Assembly (NCBI GenBank): GCA_033391075.1
Contig: JAWPMV010000001.1
Span: 1,116,001-1,180,000, forward strand
From: Bacteroidia bacterium
Lineage (GTDB): Bacteria; Bacteroidota; Bacteroidia; J057
Reading direction: 5' to 3'
DNA: 64,000 bases
A model generated the notes under the pieces. It did no database searches. It was not told where the DNA came from and saw only the letters and a program-made list of their open reading frames with translations. Positions 8,342 through 17,434 of the stretch are shown one piece after another; position 1 is the first letter of the stretch; each line of letters opens with the position of its first letter. A program made the translations under genes and the position numbers.

Positions 8342-10474
8342 TTATTCCCATATTTCTTCCAGCAAATCATCTCGGAGCAAATTCCCTCGATCATCTACCT
8401 CCAGCCGCCAGATGTATTTGTGGCAATTATCAAATTGATGGTTATCGCAGATCTGTTTAGTTGCCAGGACCTCATAGGCTCCATTTTCTAATTGTTTGGC
8501 TGTAAGGCCGTATTCATTGTATTCGTCTCCGAAATACCTTTCCCATTTCTTCTTACCCTCTGAATCAGTCTTGATAAGGTAAACTTCATAATTTCCCTTG
8601 CCATAGGAAGAGGTAGAGCCTACGATCAAATACCCATTGTCTTTCGTTCTGATAAATGAACTCGCTTGCTCATAACTTGTCCCTCCAAAAGTTTTGAACC
8701 AATCTTCATTTCCATCTGCTCCACTTTTGCTGAGTAAAATGTCTCCTTTGCCTTTTCCATATGATTCGGAAGTGGTTGCTATGATAATTTCTCCGCCATC
8801 ATCTGTCTTTAGTGTTCGGGGAAATTTAGCTTTATGCTTTCTGGTATAGCGGATGTTTTTATTACGGCCATAATCCAGCAGGATTTCTGTTACCCGTCCA
8901 AATCTATCATATCCCGGACTAAAACGATAACTGTTTGCTGCCAAATGATCTTTGAAAAGTATGGATGCGGAGATGGTATCTCCATCAATGATCAGGCTAA
9001 AGCCTTCTTCCGCACTTAGCTGTATTGTTAGATCAGTTTTGAGCTCTTTACTGACATATCTTCCTTCAAGAGCTGCAACATAAGTCTCAGGAATACTTTC
9101 CTCTTCTATCATGCTGTAGGTTACTACATCGTTTCCGGGATAATAGATATCCAAATAGCTGTTTTGCTGGTCTTTTCTGAAATGAATTTTATTTCGAATA
9201 TCTCTTTCCCAATCATACAAATCTCCCCCTACAGAAAGGAGCCTTACAGGATTAGAATTATAACGCTTCCACATAAGATCATTTCCTTCCATGCGGACTT
9301 CCACATAGGAACCACTTTCAGAAGTATATTTTCCTTGAATTTCTTGTGCCTTAAGTACAGATTCCTTTTCTGTATCGGGATAAAAATCCTGTGTAGCCGC
9401 GGTTTCACTTTCCAGATCCAACATAATGTCAGCTACTTCTCTGGCCACTCCATAGCTCCAGAAATTACCATTATTGCTCATCATAAATACACTGATCTTC
9501 TGCTCAGGAAAGCGGAGGACCTGAGAATTGTAAGAGCCGGTAGCTCCTTCGTGTGCGCGCATTTTTAAGCCTTTATAGCTTTCCAGTTCCAATCCGTATC
9601 CATAGCTCTTTATCTCACTGGAAGGGACGGTTTCCTGGCTTAAGCTGGCCAGGGGATTTTCAGCCTCTGTTTGCAGGAATGTTTCCCAGGCTAATTGATC
9701 TTTTAAGGTTGTGAAAAGGAAACCATCACCATTTAGATCAACCACCATAGGATATTGTTGCCATTTCCCATTTCCCCAATCATTGTATGGGAGGCTCTTA
9801 TGTGGAATTACTGCCATATAATTATCACAATATTGGCTATGGGGCATGCCGAGTTTCTCGAAAAGCTCACTGGAGTATTCAAGGAAACTTTTGCCACTTA
9901 ACTTTGCTACTATTTCACTCAGTAGGGTATAATTGGAATTGCTGTAAGAGTAATCCTTACCCGGCTCAAAGTTTAGCTCTTTTTGAGCCTTCAAGAGCTG
10001 AAGCACTTCTTTATTCCCGTATCCAACTCGCTTCCACCAGGGATCACCTTCTACACTCAGCAGGTCAGAATAATCTCTGATTCCACTACTATGGGTAAGC
10101 ATAGAGGCAATGGTGATCGGATGCTCTATATCTTCATAAAATCCAGGTAAATATTTGCGGAAATCATCTTCCAGGTCCAGTTTCCCATCCAATTTAAGTT
10201 GGAGGATACAAAGGGCTGTGAATTGCTTTGCTGTAGAAGCAATATTAAATCGTGTGTTTGCGTCTACTGGAATTTGATGCTCCAAATTGGCATATCCCAG
10301 GTATCTCTCATAGATGATCTTGCCATCTTTGACGATTCCCAAAGCAGCTCCGGGAACTTCTCCCTGGATCTTGTTCTTAAATACTTCTTCGATTTTATCC
10401 AGCTTCTCACTCTGTGCGGAGAGGAAGAAAGGCAGGAGGAAAATAAGTAAAAAGATGTTTAGCGGTCTTGACAT
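8342..10474 (-). CDS. Secreted serine hydrolase (beta-lactamase/DD-peptidase fold) with C-terminal repeat domain
   Basis: A class C beta-lactamase-like serine hydrolase. The start at 10474 gives a direct signal peptide (PLNIFLLIFLLPFFLSAQ); an upstream ATG at 10516 would bury it. Catalytic motifs are visible: STAKQF (Ser80, Lys83), the tyrosine motif YSNSN and HEGATGSY in place of the KTG box. The middle is a beta-rich domain. The last 170 residues hold two or three repeats of the type DGGEIII..T...YGKGKGDI.L and DNGYLIVGST..YGKGNYEVYLIKTD, which occur in many Bacteroidota secreted proteins. Activity could be peptidase, esterase or amidase. It lies downstream of an AraC regulator on the same strand. 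Confidence 0.8.
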   Translation of the reverse strand: MSRPLNIFLLIFLLPFFLSAQSEKLDKIEEVFKNKIQGEVPGAALGIVKDGKIIYERYLGYANLEHQIPVDANTRFNIASTAKQFTALCILQLKLDGKLDLEDDFRKYLPGFYEDIEHPITIASMLTHSSGIRDYSDLLSVEGDPWWKRVGYGNKEVLQLLKAQKELNFEPGKDYSYSNSNYTLLSEIVAKLSGKSFLEYSSELFEKLGMPHSQYCDNYMAVIPHKSLPYNDWGNGKWQQYPMVVDLNGDGFLFTTLKDQLAWETFLQTEAENPLASLSQETVPSSEIKSYGYGLELESYKGLKMRAHEGATGSYNSQVLRFPEQKISVFMMSNNGNFWSYGVAREVADIMLDLESETAATQDFYPDTEKESVLKAQEIQGKYTSESGSYVEVRMEGNDLMWKRYNSNPVRLLSVGGDLYDWERDIRNKIHFRKDQQNSYLDIYYPGNDVVTYSMIEEESIPETYVAALEGRYVSKELKTDLTIQLSAEEGFSLIIDGDTISASILFKDHLAANSYRFSPGYDRFGRVTEILLDYGRNKNIRYTRKHKAKFPRTLKTDDGGEIIIATTSESYGKGKGDILLSKSGADGNEDWFKTFGGTSYEQASSFIRTKDNGYLIVGSTSSYGKGNYEVYLIKTDSEGKKKWERYFGDEYNEYGLTAKQLENGAYEVLATKQICDNHQFDNCHKYIWRLEVDDRGNLLRDDLLEEIWE

Positions 10475-10553
10475 GTTTGTAAGTATCAGAATTAATTTTG
10501 GGTGAAATTCAGCCATTTATGGCCTTTTTTCGCTTCAAATCCTGATTTGGCAC

Positions 10554-11750
10554 TTATTTGTCCTCTAATTTTTGCAAAAATTCGCGAGGAGTAAGTCCGC
10601 TATGCTTTTTAAAGGCCCGATTGAAGGTAGACTTTGAATTAAACCCAACCTCTAAAGCCAAACTAAGCAGGGTTTGTTTTTGATGATCGCCATTTTGGAG
10701 CTTTTGAATCAATGCTTCTGTTCGAAATTGATTCACGAAGTCATTGAAATTTTTTTGGAAGCCCTGATTTACAATCTGAGAAACTTGCTTGGGAGTCGTA
10801 TCGAGTTTGGCGGAAATGTCAATGAGGGATAAGCGCGGATTTTCATAGAGGTTTCCTCTTATCATCAAGTCTTCAAGCTTTTGCTTCCATTCCCTTAAAT
10901 CCTCTATCCCCGATTTAGCGTCTTCGGTTGCGGGCAGAGACTTGATCTCATGCTTTTCTTTTTCATCCAGGAGCATTACTTTCTCATTATGCAGAAAGGA
11001 GGTTTGGAAAGAAAGGGAACTCTTGATGGTACTGGAATAGCCGTTGATGGCTATATAATAGAATAGGAGAGAGAAGCAGATGTAGTACCAATACTTATTC
11101 CCAAACTGTCCCCACTCAGGATTTAGAATGAAGAACAGAATACGGAGGATCAAAATGAGGAGAAAGGCCAGGAGAAACCTTTGTAGCCATTGGAAAAGGA
11201 TGGCATCTGCATAACTGGTTACCTGATAGGCGAGATTTCTATAAGTCCTGTAATACCTGAGGGAAAGGATCAGATAAAAGAGCATGGAAAAAAGTCCTGC
11301 CCATTGGTACCAGGGATCCAGGTCCATATCTCGCCCATCCGCGTAGAAATAATATTCATCCAGAATCAATTTATCCGTAACGAATACAATGAGACTGAAA
11401 ATCAGGTAAAGGATAGCTGGAAGGAAATGGAGAAAATCCTTTCCTGCAGGTTTGAATGATTTATTTAAGAGGCTTTGGGTATAGAAATAAAAAATAGGTC
11501 CGATCAGAAAGAGCTGCTGAAAAGGAACGAAAAACATAATATCAGGATGCCCTCTCGTCGAATACCAACCCGCATATCCCAACATAAAGGGACATATGTA
11601 GAGTACACACAACAATAAAAAGGTTCCCAGGTACTTACTGGGCGTATTCTGATCATCAAAACCTTTCTTTAGCAAGAGAAAAGCATAGACCAGTCCATGA
11701 ACAAAGAAGATCAGGAGGGTTGAACTTTTCGGGCTGAAACTAAAGAGCAT
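10554..11750 (-). CDS. AraC-family regulator with membrane-embedded N-terminus
   Basis: The N-terminal 240 residues contain about seven hydrophobic helices (for example FFVHGLVYAFLLL and FLLLCVLYICPFML). The C-terminal 100 residues are an AraC/XylS DNA-binding domain with two helix-turn-helix motifs, including LALEVGFNSKSTFNRAFKKH and GLTPREFLQKL. Regulators of this layout are common in Bacteroidota and are thought to sense a ligand in or near the membrane. It is followed on the same strand, after 79 bases, by the serine hydrolase gene and preceded by the metalloprotease-like paralogue, so regulation of these neighbours is plausible but inferred. Confidence 0.85.
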   Translation of the reverse strand: MLFSFSPKSSTLLIFFVHGLVYAFLLLKKGFDDQNTPSKYLGTFLLLCVLYICPFMLGYAGWYSTRGHPDIMFFVPFQQLFLIGPIFYFYTQSLLNKSFKPAGKDFLHFLPAILYLIFSLIVFVTDKLILDEYYFYADGRDMDLDPWYQWAGLFSMLFYLILSLRYYRTYRNLAYQVTSYADAILFQWLQRFLLAFLLILILRILFFILNPEWGQFGNKYWYYICFSLLFYYIAINGYSSTIKSSLSFQTSFLHNEKVMLLDEKEKHEIKSLPATEDAKSGIEDLREWKQKLEDLMIRGNLYENPRLSLIDISAKLDTTPKQVSQIVNQGFQKNFNDFVNQFRTEALIQKLQNGDHQKQTLLSLALEVGFNSKSTFNRAFKKHSGLTPREFLQKLEDK

Positions 11751-11776
11751 AAATGAAGCGTGTATGCATGAGTTGA

Positions 11777-12913
11777 TTAGGGAATATAGTCCACACGAAG
11801 ATAATCTACCCAGATCTCCTTCACAAAATCAGCATCACCTCTTCGAGAGGCCGCCAGAAATCCGAGCATACTTCCTCTGAATGTTTCATAATCATTTACG
11901 TACAAAAATTCTTCATTGGCAAAGAAGTAGAGCAAGTCTCCCTGCCTTCTAACCGTAAGGGTATGAAATTCATCGGCCTCCAAATCAAGGCCAGGAACGG
12001 GCTGGGTGGCAAAGCCTTTATTTTCAAAATCGGGAGCCGTATTCAATCCTTCTTGAAAGAGGGAGAAATAGGTGAAGTTGTCGCTAAGGTAAAAGCCTCC
12101 TGCAGTTCCATAAAAATCAGAGAGAATAAAATTGTAGGCATCCAGGCGCCTTTCTCCTCCAAAAACCAAATTCACTCCCCTTTGGATATTCTTGATCCGA
12201 ATTTCTATTTCAAAATTTCTACTTTGATCAATGTTTTGATCTATTTCCGGGAAAAAGGAATCGTCCAGAGCTCTGAAGTAGTAAATCCCATTTTCAATTT
12301 TGCCTTCATAAAACTCCGTAGAATCAACAAACCATCCATTTTGGTTGTCATCAAACTCCTCCAGAAAAAGGGATTCTTTTTGAGCGGCTTCAACATCTTC
12401 GTAGCTGATTTCAGTTTGATTCCAAAAGGGCAGGGGAGTATCTGGATCAAAAAGCTCATCGAGGTAATACTCCCAACGAAATCCCCAGATATTGAAAACC
12501 CGATTAACCAGGTTTATATCTGAAGCGGGAATTCCTTGTCCATGGATGATACTCAAAAATTCATGATCTTGGCTCAATGTTTCCCGATCGCTACGATTGA
12601 GCACGCACCTTCCCAATTGCTCAAAAATCAGTCGATGCCGTTCTCGCTCCCCACTTGCATTCCAATATGCTTCCTGAATTCGGATCAATGCGGGTTTTTC
12701 ATTAGGCTCACAACTGGCGATAAGATTCCCACTTATAGCAGTAACCAATCTTAGTTCTACTCCTTCCTCTTCCAGGTCAATAGTTACCCCCCTTTCTGCA
12801 CCCGCTTCCACAAAAGCAGTGACATAGGTATCAAATTCTGCGGGGATTATAGTTATGGGTTCGCAGGAAAGAAAAAATAGGCTTAATAGCAGTAAAAAAT
12901 GAATTGATTTCAT
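11777..12913 (-). CDS. Lipoprotein paralogue of the 7077 gene with destroyed zinc site
   Basis: The same architecture as the protein at 7077-8204: a lipoprotein signal peptide (LLLLSLFFLSCEP), a protease-like domain and a C-terminal beta-rich domain ending in VDYIP. At the position of the zinc motif FHELGHC this copy reads FEQLGRC, so both histidines and the catalytic glutamate are replaced while the surrounding CVLNRSD and EFLSI(I/M) stretches are kept. It is therefore probably a pseudoenzyme kept for binding or regulation. The two paralogues flank the serine hydrolase and AraC genes, which suggests a local duplication. Confidence 0.7.
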   Translation of the reverse strand: MKSIHFLLLLSLFFLSCEPITIIPAEFDTYVTAFVEAGAERGVTIDLEEEGVELRLVTAISGNLIASCEPNEKPALIRIQEAYWNASGERERHRLIFEQLGRCVLNRSDRETLSQDHEFLSIIHGQGIPASDINLVNRVFNIWGFRWEYYLDELFDPDTPLPFWNQTEISYEDVEAAQKESLFLEEFDDNQNGWFVDSTEFYEGKIENGIYYFRALDDSFFPEIDQNIDQSRNFEIEIRIKNIQRGVNLVFGGERRLDAYNFILSDFYGTAGGFYLSDNFTYFSLFQEGLNTAPDFENKGFATQPVPGLDLEADEFHTLTVRRQGDLLYFFANEEFLYVNDYETFRGSMLGFLAASRRGDADFVKEIWVDYLRVDYIP

Positions 12914-13026
12914 AGAGATAATTGTATTCGAGGGTTCTCGGAAGAATGGTGGGTATCTCTATAACGATATTTTGAGGGAGGACGTTCGAAAGAATTAAAA
13001 GCAATTTTTTTGGATTGAATTCCAAC

Positions 13027-13057
13027 TATTCATAAAAAATTACGTCATTTATGAATA
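13027..13057. promoter_or_regulatory. Palindromic site in the divergent intergenic region
   Basis: TATTCATAAA (13027-13036) and TTTATGAATA (13048-13057) form a perfect 10-bp inverted repeat around an 11-nt centre. It lies between the minus-strand gene ending at 12913 and the plus-strand gene at 13119, so it could be an operator or an RNA hairpin. Confidence 0.35.
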
Positions 13058-13118
13058 ACAGCCTCATGATCACACATTTGATATCACACTTACACAAAAA
13101 ACAAGTTAATACAAGCTA

Positions 13119-14210
13119 ATGAACAACTCCTCACCTCTTAAGTCACTTCTGGCCTATCTTGCTGTAATCGGAATCATCGGATACGGTGTTTACAGCTTTG
13201 CCAGCGATACCATCCTTAAGGACCATGACGAAGATCATGTAGTCGTTCATGTTGACTCTGATCATCATGAGGATGTAGAAGTAAAGATTGAATACAGCAA
13301 TAGCAATGACCCTACTTTTGTAGAGACTTTTAATATGAGCTCAGGTGATCTGGATGTACTTACTTCCGGTGGGGGTATCACTGTAGAGGGGTACGATGGA
13401 AACAAAGTTGAAGTACAGGCTTTTGTTAAAAAGAATGGAAAAGTAATGGCTGCTTCTGATGATGCTATGAAGTCTCTCGAAGATGGTTTCGATATGCGCA
13501 TAGAAAAAAGCGGTTCTACTGTCTATGCTCATGCAAAGAGAAAAGGAAATACAATGCCCTGGAAAAGAATGAGCATTTCTTTTCATGTGAAAGCTCCCCA
13601 CGATATAGCAAGTAAACTCAGAACCAGTGGTGGAAGTATCAAAATTTCTGACCTCAATGGAGACCAAAGCTTGCACACCAGTGGAGGAAGCATACACATA
13701 GATGATATTGACGGAGACGTTGAAGCCAAAACTTCTGGTGGTAGCATCAATGTGGAAGACGTAGATGGAGAATTGCAGGCACATACCAGTGGAGGAAGCA
13801 TCAATATCGAAGGAGCAGTAGGAAATGTAGAGGGACGTACCTCTGGTGGACGGATCAATCTTGAGAATGTAGAAGGTCAAAGAATAGATGTAAAAACCAG
13901 TGGAGGAAGCATTCACATTGATGGTTCTGCTAAATTCCTCAAAGCCAGCACCAGCGGAGGTTCTATCGAAGCTGATGTAAATGGTTTAAGCGAAGAGCTT
14001 CACCTTTCTACCAGCGGTGGAAGCATTCGTGCGAAAGTACCTTCAAATATGGGTATGGATCTGGATTTGAAAGCCAATCGTGTAAATGCTGAATTGAAAA
14101 ATTTCTCTGGTACAGCCAAGAAGGATTATGTGCAGGGAGAAATGAATGGAGGAGGTATGCCAGTAGTAATGCGTACTTCTGGTGGAAGTATCAATATCGA
14201 TTTCGAATAA
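13119..14210 (+). CDS. DUF4097 beta-helix protein with ten TSGG repeats
   Basis: An envelope protein of the DUF4097 (putative adhesin) type. One N-terminal hydrophobic helix (LLAYLAVIGIIGYGVYSFA) probably anchors or exports it. A D/H-rich segment (HDEDHVVVHVDSDHHEDVEV) follows, which could bind metal. From residue 80 onward the motif TSGG(S/G/R)I occurs ten times, mostly spaced 17-20 residues, in the form TSGGSIxIxxxxGxxxA. This is typical of a right-handed beta-helix with one turn per repeat. The final strand is TSGGSINIDFE. Length (363) is normal for the family. It stands alone between a divergent intergenic region and a strong terminator. Confidence 0.8.
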   Translation: MNNSSPLKSLLAYLAVIGIIGYGVYSFASDTILKDHDEDHVVVHVDSDHHEDVEVKIEYSNSNDPTFVETFNMSSGDLDVLTSGGGITVEGYDGNKVEVQAFVKKNGKVMAASDDAMKSLEDGFDMRIEKSGSTVYAHAKRKGNTMPWKRMSISFHVKAPHDIASKLRTSGGSIKISDLNGDQSLHTSGGSIHIDDIDGDVEAKTSGGSINVEDVDGELQAHTSGGSINIEGAVGNVEGRTSGGRINLENVEGQRIDVKTSGGSIHIDGSAKFLKASTSGGSIEADVNGLSEELHLSTSGGSIRAKVPSNMGMDLDLKANRVNAELKNFSGTAKKDYVQGEMNGGGMPVVMRTSGGSINIDFE

Positions 14211-14233
14211 GATTCGCTAAGAAATATACAATC

Positions 14234-14268
14234 GCCCTTAAAGTTTCAACTTTAAGGGCATTTTTTTT
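14234..14268 (+). terminator. Intrinsic terminator
   Basis: A perfect 11-bp stem (GCCCTTAAAGT with ACTTTAAGGGC), a 4-nt loop and eight T. Confidence 0.9.
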
Positions 14269-14281
14269 AGACCCATAAGCA

Positions 14282-14608
14282 ATGGAAATTATACTATTTT
14301 TTGTCCTTATTCTCTTCCTGATTGCACTCGAGCGGGATATAATAAGAGCCCGAAGATCGACGATTAGACCTATTTTTGTCTTGAGAACAGAAAATGAGTC
14401 AAGGAGCTATATCAATGATGGGAATGGACCGGCTTTTAGGTTTAAGCTATATAGAGAAGAGGGACAGGAAAAAGAGATCATGATGCAAGCAGAATCGGTC
14501 TTGAAAAAAGAAACTCTTGACTTCTCCAAACTTGAAAAGGGTACTTACATGATCCGCTATGAAGACGCAAACACCTATGTTTATCGGGATGAAATTTTAA
14601 TTGAATAG
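14282..14608 (+). CDS. Small membrane-anchored hypothetical protein
   Basis: I do not recognise this 108-residue protein. One N-terminal transmembrane helix (EIILFFVLILFLIALE) is followed by an R-rich stretch (RDIIRARRSTIR) and a soluble, beta-rich tail. The positive-inside rule places the tail in the cytoplasm. The gene starts just after the terminator of the DUF4097 gene and its stop lies about 50 bases before the M61 peptidase start, so it may be co-transcribed with that gene. Confidence 0.55.
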   Translation: MEIILFFVLILFLIALERDIIRARRSTIRPIFVLRTENESRSYINDGNGPAFRFKLYREEGQEKEIMMQAESVLKKETLDFSKLEKGTYMIRYEDANTYVYRDEILIE

Positions 14609-14657
14609 ACGCAACCTTTATAGGGGTTTTTGCAGTCTATTCTTCCAAAAACACCAC

Positions 14658-16220
14658 ATGACAAGAATCCTACTATTTAGCCTTTTGTTTGCCCTCATGG
14701 GCTGCTCCACTTCCAAAAAACTTTCCACTTTCCAGCATAAAAGTCACAACTTTAGCTACCTGGTCGATTTAAAGAACATTAAGAATGATCAGGTGAAAGT
14801 AGTATTCCTGGTACAAGGAATTTCTGAGGATAAAATGGAGTTCTGCCTTCCTAAAATTGTCCCTGGTATTTATGGTGCTATGGACTTTGGTCAGTATATC
14901 TCGAATCTTAAGGCCTATGATGCATCGGGGAAAGAGATCAGGAGTTCCAAAGAAGGGACAAACTGTTGGAGTCTGGAAGGAGCCCGAAATCTGGCAAAGA
15001 TTGAATACTGGGTAGATGACACCTGGGATGTATTTGATATGACGATGGAGGAAAATTTCTATCGCTCTGCGGGTAGCTCCTTTAGCCCGGATCATTATGT
15101 CCTCAACAACAATTGCCTGTTAGGATACCTGAAAGGCCACGAAAACAAAGCGGCTCAACTCAGCATCCAACGTCCTGCCGAAATGTATGGTGCAACTAGT
15201 CTGCAAGCTAGGTCCGGCAACAAATTAGTTGATGTCTTTGAAGCCAAATCCTATCACGAACTGGTTGATAGTCCTATTCTTTATGCAAAAGCAGATACCA
15301 GCATATTGAAATTCCCGGATATAGAAGTCGAAATTGCTGTTTATTCCAGTTCTGGTACTAAGCTGGCGAAAGAACTGGCAGAGCATATCCGTCCCTTGAT
15401 TGAAAATCAAAGAAAATACCTGGGAGGAAAATTGCCGGTAAAGAATTACTCCTTCCTTCTTTTCCACAACCTCAATCCTGACAAATACAGCTACCTGGGA
15501 GATGGCCTGGAACATCAGCAATCTACTTTGATCCTCTTGTATATGCCTTTGGATCTAAACGTTATCAAAGGCAATGTATATGGGATCGCCAGCCATGAAT
15601 TTATCCATACCATTATGCCGCTGGGGATACATTCCGAAGAGATTGCCAATTACAATTACAATGATCCTAAATTCTCCCGGCATATCTGGCTATATGAGGG
15701 CATGACCGAATACTTCACCATCCACATGCCGATCAAAAATAAAGTTCAGCAGCTGCCAGATTTCTTTCGGGTATTACAGCGAAAAATCAAAGAGAGCAAG
15801 CAGTTTGATAAAGACCTTTCCCTGACGGAACTCAGCCTGAGTCCAATGGACAAACAAGACCAGTATTACAACGTCTACCTGAAAGGGACCCTTACCAATA
15901 TGTGCCTGGACATAGAATTGAGGGATTATTCTAAGGGAGAGTATGGCGTACAGGATATGGTCGCTCAATTATTGGCAAAATATGGCCCTGATCGAGCCTT
16001 TAAGGATGATGAATTCTTTGAGGAAATCATTGCTTTGACCAAATGGCCGGGTATGAGAAATTTCATTGAGCAATACATCGAGGGGACAACTCCTTTGCCC
16101 CTTAAAGATTATTTCGAAAGAGTAGGCTTCAAGTATAATGAAGGGACCTTGATTTTGTCAGAGAATGAAGCGGCAAGCGCTGAGCAGCTTCAATTGAGGA
16201 AGTATTGGATCGATCAATAA
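14658..16220 (+). CDS. M61-family (glycyl aminopeptidase-like) lipoprotein peptidase
   Basis: A zinc aminopeptidase-like protein of the M61 family. The start at 14658 is used because it begins a lipoprotein signal peptide (MTRILLFSLLFALMGCSTS); an upstream in-frame TTG would add 19 residues. The N-terminal beta domain (about residues 30-240) precedes the catalytic part with SHEFIHTIMPL (HExxH) and, about 30 residues later, LYEGMTEYF carrying the third zinc ligand glutamate. The C-terminal PDZ domain usual in M61 proteins is not obvious and the protein is correspondingly short. It probably trims peptides in the periplasm. The insertion element begins about 20 bases after the stop. Confidence 0.8.
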   Translation: MTRILLFSLLFALMGCSTSKKLSTFQHKSHNFSYLVDLKNIKNDQVKVVFLVQGISEDKMEFCLPKIVPGIYGAMDFGQYISNLKAYDASGKEIRSSKEGTNCWSLEGARNLAKIEYWVDDTWDVFDMTMEENFYRSAGSSFSPDHYVLNNNCLLGYLKGHENKAAQLSIQRPAEMYGATSLQARSGNKLVDVFEAKSYHELVDSPILYAKADTSILKFPDIEVEIAVYSSSGTKLAKELAEHIRPLIENQRKYLGGKLPVKNYSFLLFHNLNPDKYSYLGDGLEHQQSTLILLYMPLDLNVIKGNVYGIASHEFIHTIMPLGIHSEEIANYNYNDPKFSRHIWLYEGMTEYFTIHMPIKNKVQQLPDFFRVLQRKIKESKQFDKDLSLTELSLSPMDKQDQYYNVYLKGTLTNMCLDIELRDYSKGEYGVQDMVAQLLAKYGPDRAFKDDEFFEEIIALTKWPGMRNFIEQYIEGTTPLPLKDYFERVGFKYNEGTLILSENEAASAEQLQLRKYWIDQ

Positions 16221-16253
16221 GACTTTCAAATACTCTTTGTCATCCTATACTTG

Positions 16254-16450
16254 CCTAAGAGCTAGGGAAGAAAAGAATTCTTAGTTTGTGGTATTTGAAT
16301 AAGCAGCAAAAGGAGAGGGGATAAATCCGTTAAGTGTCATTGGTTTAAAAAACCGTCCGGGATGTTGGTTTCCCTCTCCCTCTGATTCAAAACTAGAACA
16401 GTACAGTAGGCTAAGAGCCAGAATGTAGGATTGATAAGTTCGAATCAGAG
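16254..16450 (+). ncRNA. Candidate bridge RNA of the IS110 element
   Basis: The left end folds into two successive stems with large internal loops. Stem 1 pairs 16312-16321 with 16370-16379 (core GGAGAGGG/CCCTCTCC). Stem 2 pairs CTCTGATTC (16380-16388) with GAATCAGAG (16442-16450), nine perfect pairs. A possible 5' hairpin (CCTA..TAGG, 16254-16266) precedes them. Loop 1 carries TGTCAT (16335-16340), equal to the left flank at 16238-16243, and CCGGGATGT (16357-16365), complementary to 17448-17456. Loop 2 carries ACAGTACA (16398-16405), equal to the right end at 17443-17450, and TAGGAT (16426-16431), complementary to the left end at 16242-16247. This is the target-loop/donor-loop order known for IS110-group bridge RNAs. 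The 5' end is approximate. Confidence 0.75.
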
Positions 16451-16468
16451 CTGCTCAAATATAGGATT

Positions 16469-17434
16469 ATGGATAATAACGTATATGGAATCGACATTGC
16501 CAAAAAAAGCTTTGAAGTAGTCTGTCTTAATGATAGTGGGAAAAGCTGGGTAAAAAGCTATTCCAATACTGCTTCGGGCCATTGTAAATTTATCGAAGTC
16601 CTCTCTCAAGGAGATCTCTGTGTCATGGAAGCAAGTGGTCCCTATTATTTATCCCTGGCCTTTAGTTTACATCAGCATGGGATTAAACTAAGTGTAGTTA
16701 ATCCCCTGGTCATTCGCCGCTACAGTCAGATGCAATTAAGGCGAACCAAGACCGATCAGCAAGACGCGCGCTTAATTGCTCAATATGGACGGGATCACCG
16801 AAGCTTTATTAAGCCCTGGCAGCCTCCAGCGGCTATTTTTCTCCGCTTACAGCAGTTTTTGACTAGCATTAACCTATTTCAAAAACAGCTCCAGATGCTT
16901 CGTAATCAGTTCGAGGCTATGGATCAAGTTCCCATAGTGGATCCTTTGGTAAGAAGTCAGCAGCTTTATCTGATTGAACAACTACAAGCTTCGATCAAGC
17001 GGCTGGAGCAACAGATGCTCAGCCTTAGTAAAGAGCATTGTTCACAAAGCTATCAGTCGCTTATGAGCATCCCAGGTATAGGACCTAAGACCGCTTGTTT
17101 GTTGATCTGTATTACCCATGACTTTAGCCGATTTGAGTCTGCCAAACAATTGGTCGCTTATTTGGGATTATGTCCTCGTATTTTCACATCGGGTAGCTCT
17201 GTAAAGGGAAAAGAGAGGATCGTAAAAATGGGGCAGGCCTTGGCAAGAAAGTATCTCTATATGGGAGCCTTTTCCGCGATGAAAGTAAATCCTCTTTGTC
17301 AATCTATGGTAGAAAATATGAAACAAAAGGGTAAACATCATAAAGTCATTAGAGTCGCCGTTGCTCATAAACTCTTAAGGCAGGCTTTTGCTGTAGCTAA
17401 AAATAGAACTCAATTTAATCCCAATTTTATTTGA
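16469..17434 (+). CDS. IS110-family transposase (DEDD recombinase)
   Basis: An RNA-guided recombinase of the IS110 family. The N-terminal RuvC-like DEDD domain shows GIDIAK (Asp9), VMEASGPYY (Glu54) and KTDQQDA (Asp96, Asp99). A helical linker is followed by the C-terminal transposase_20 domain with SIPGIGPKTACLL and SGSSVKGKERIVKMG, where Ser241 is at the position expected for the catalytic serine. At 321 residues it is full length and uninterrupted, so it may be active. The upstream placement of the guide RNA fits the IS110 group rather than the IS1111 group. Confidence 0.95.
   Translation: MDNNVYGIDIAKKSFEVVCLNDSGKSWVKSYSNTASGHCKFIEVLSQGDLCVMEASGPYYLSLAFSLHQHGIKLSVVNPLVIRRYSQMQLRRTKTDQQDARLIAQYGRDHRSFIKPWQPPAAIFLRLQQFLTSINLFQKQLQMLRNQFEAMDQVPIVDPLVRSQQLYLIEQLQASIKRLEQQMLSLSKEHCSQSYQSLMSIPGIGPKTACLLICITHDFSRFESAKQLVAYLGLCPRIFTSGSSVKGKERIVKMGQALARKYLYMGAFSAMKVNPLCQSMVENMKQKGKHHKVIRVAVAHKLLRQAFAVAKNRTQFNPNFI

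Noticed and set aside
11963-12523. A 186-codon plus-strand frame opposite the second metalloprotease-like gene
   Set aside because: Low-complexity antisense frame with no start context; the minus-strand gene has a signal peptide and a paralogue.
13341-13916. A 191-codon minus-strand frame opposite the DUF4097 gene
   Set aside because: It is the antisense of the TSGG repeats, whose periodic sequence keeps the opposite frame open; no homology seen.
13119-14210. Regular repeats as a CRISPR-like array
   Set aside because: The repeats are codon-phased TSGG units of a beta-helix protein with variable spacing and no CRISPR symmetry.
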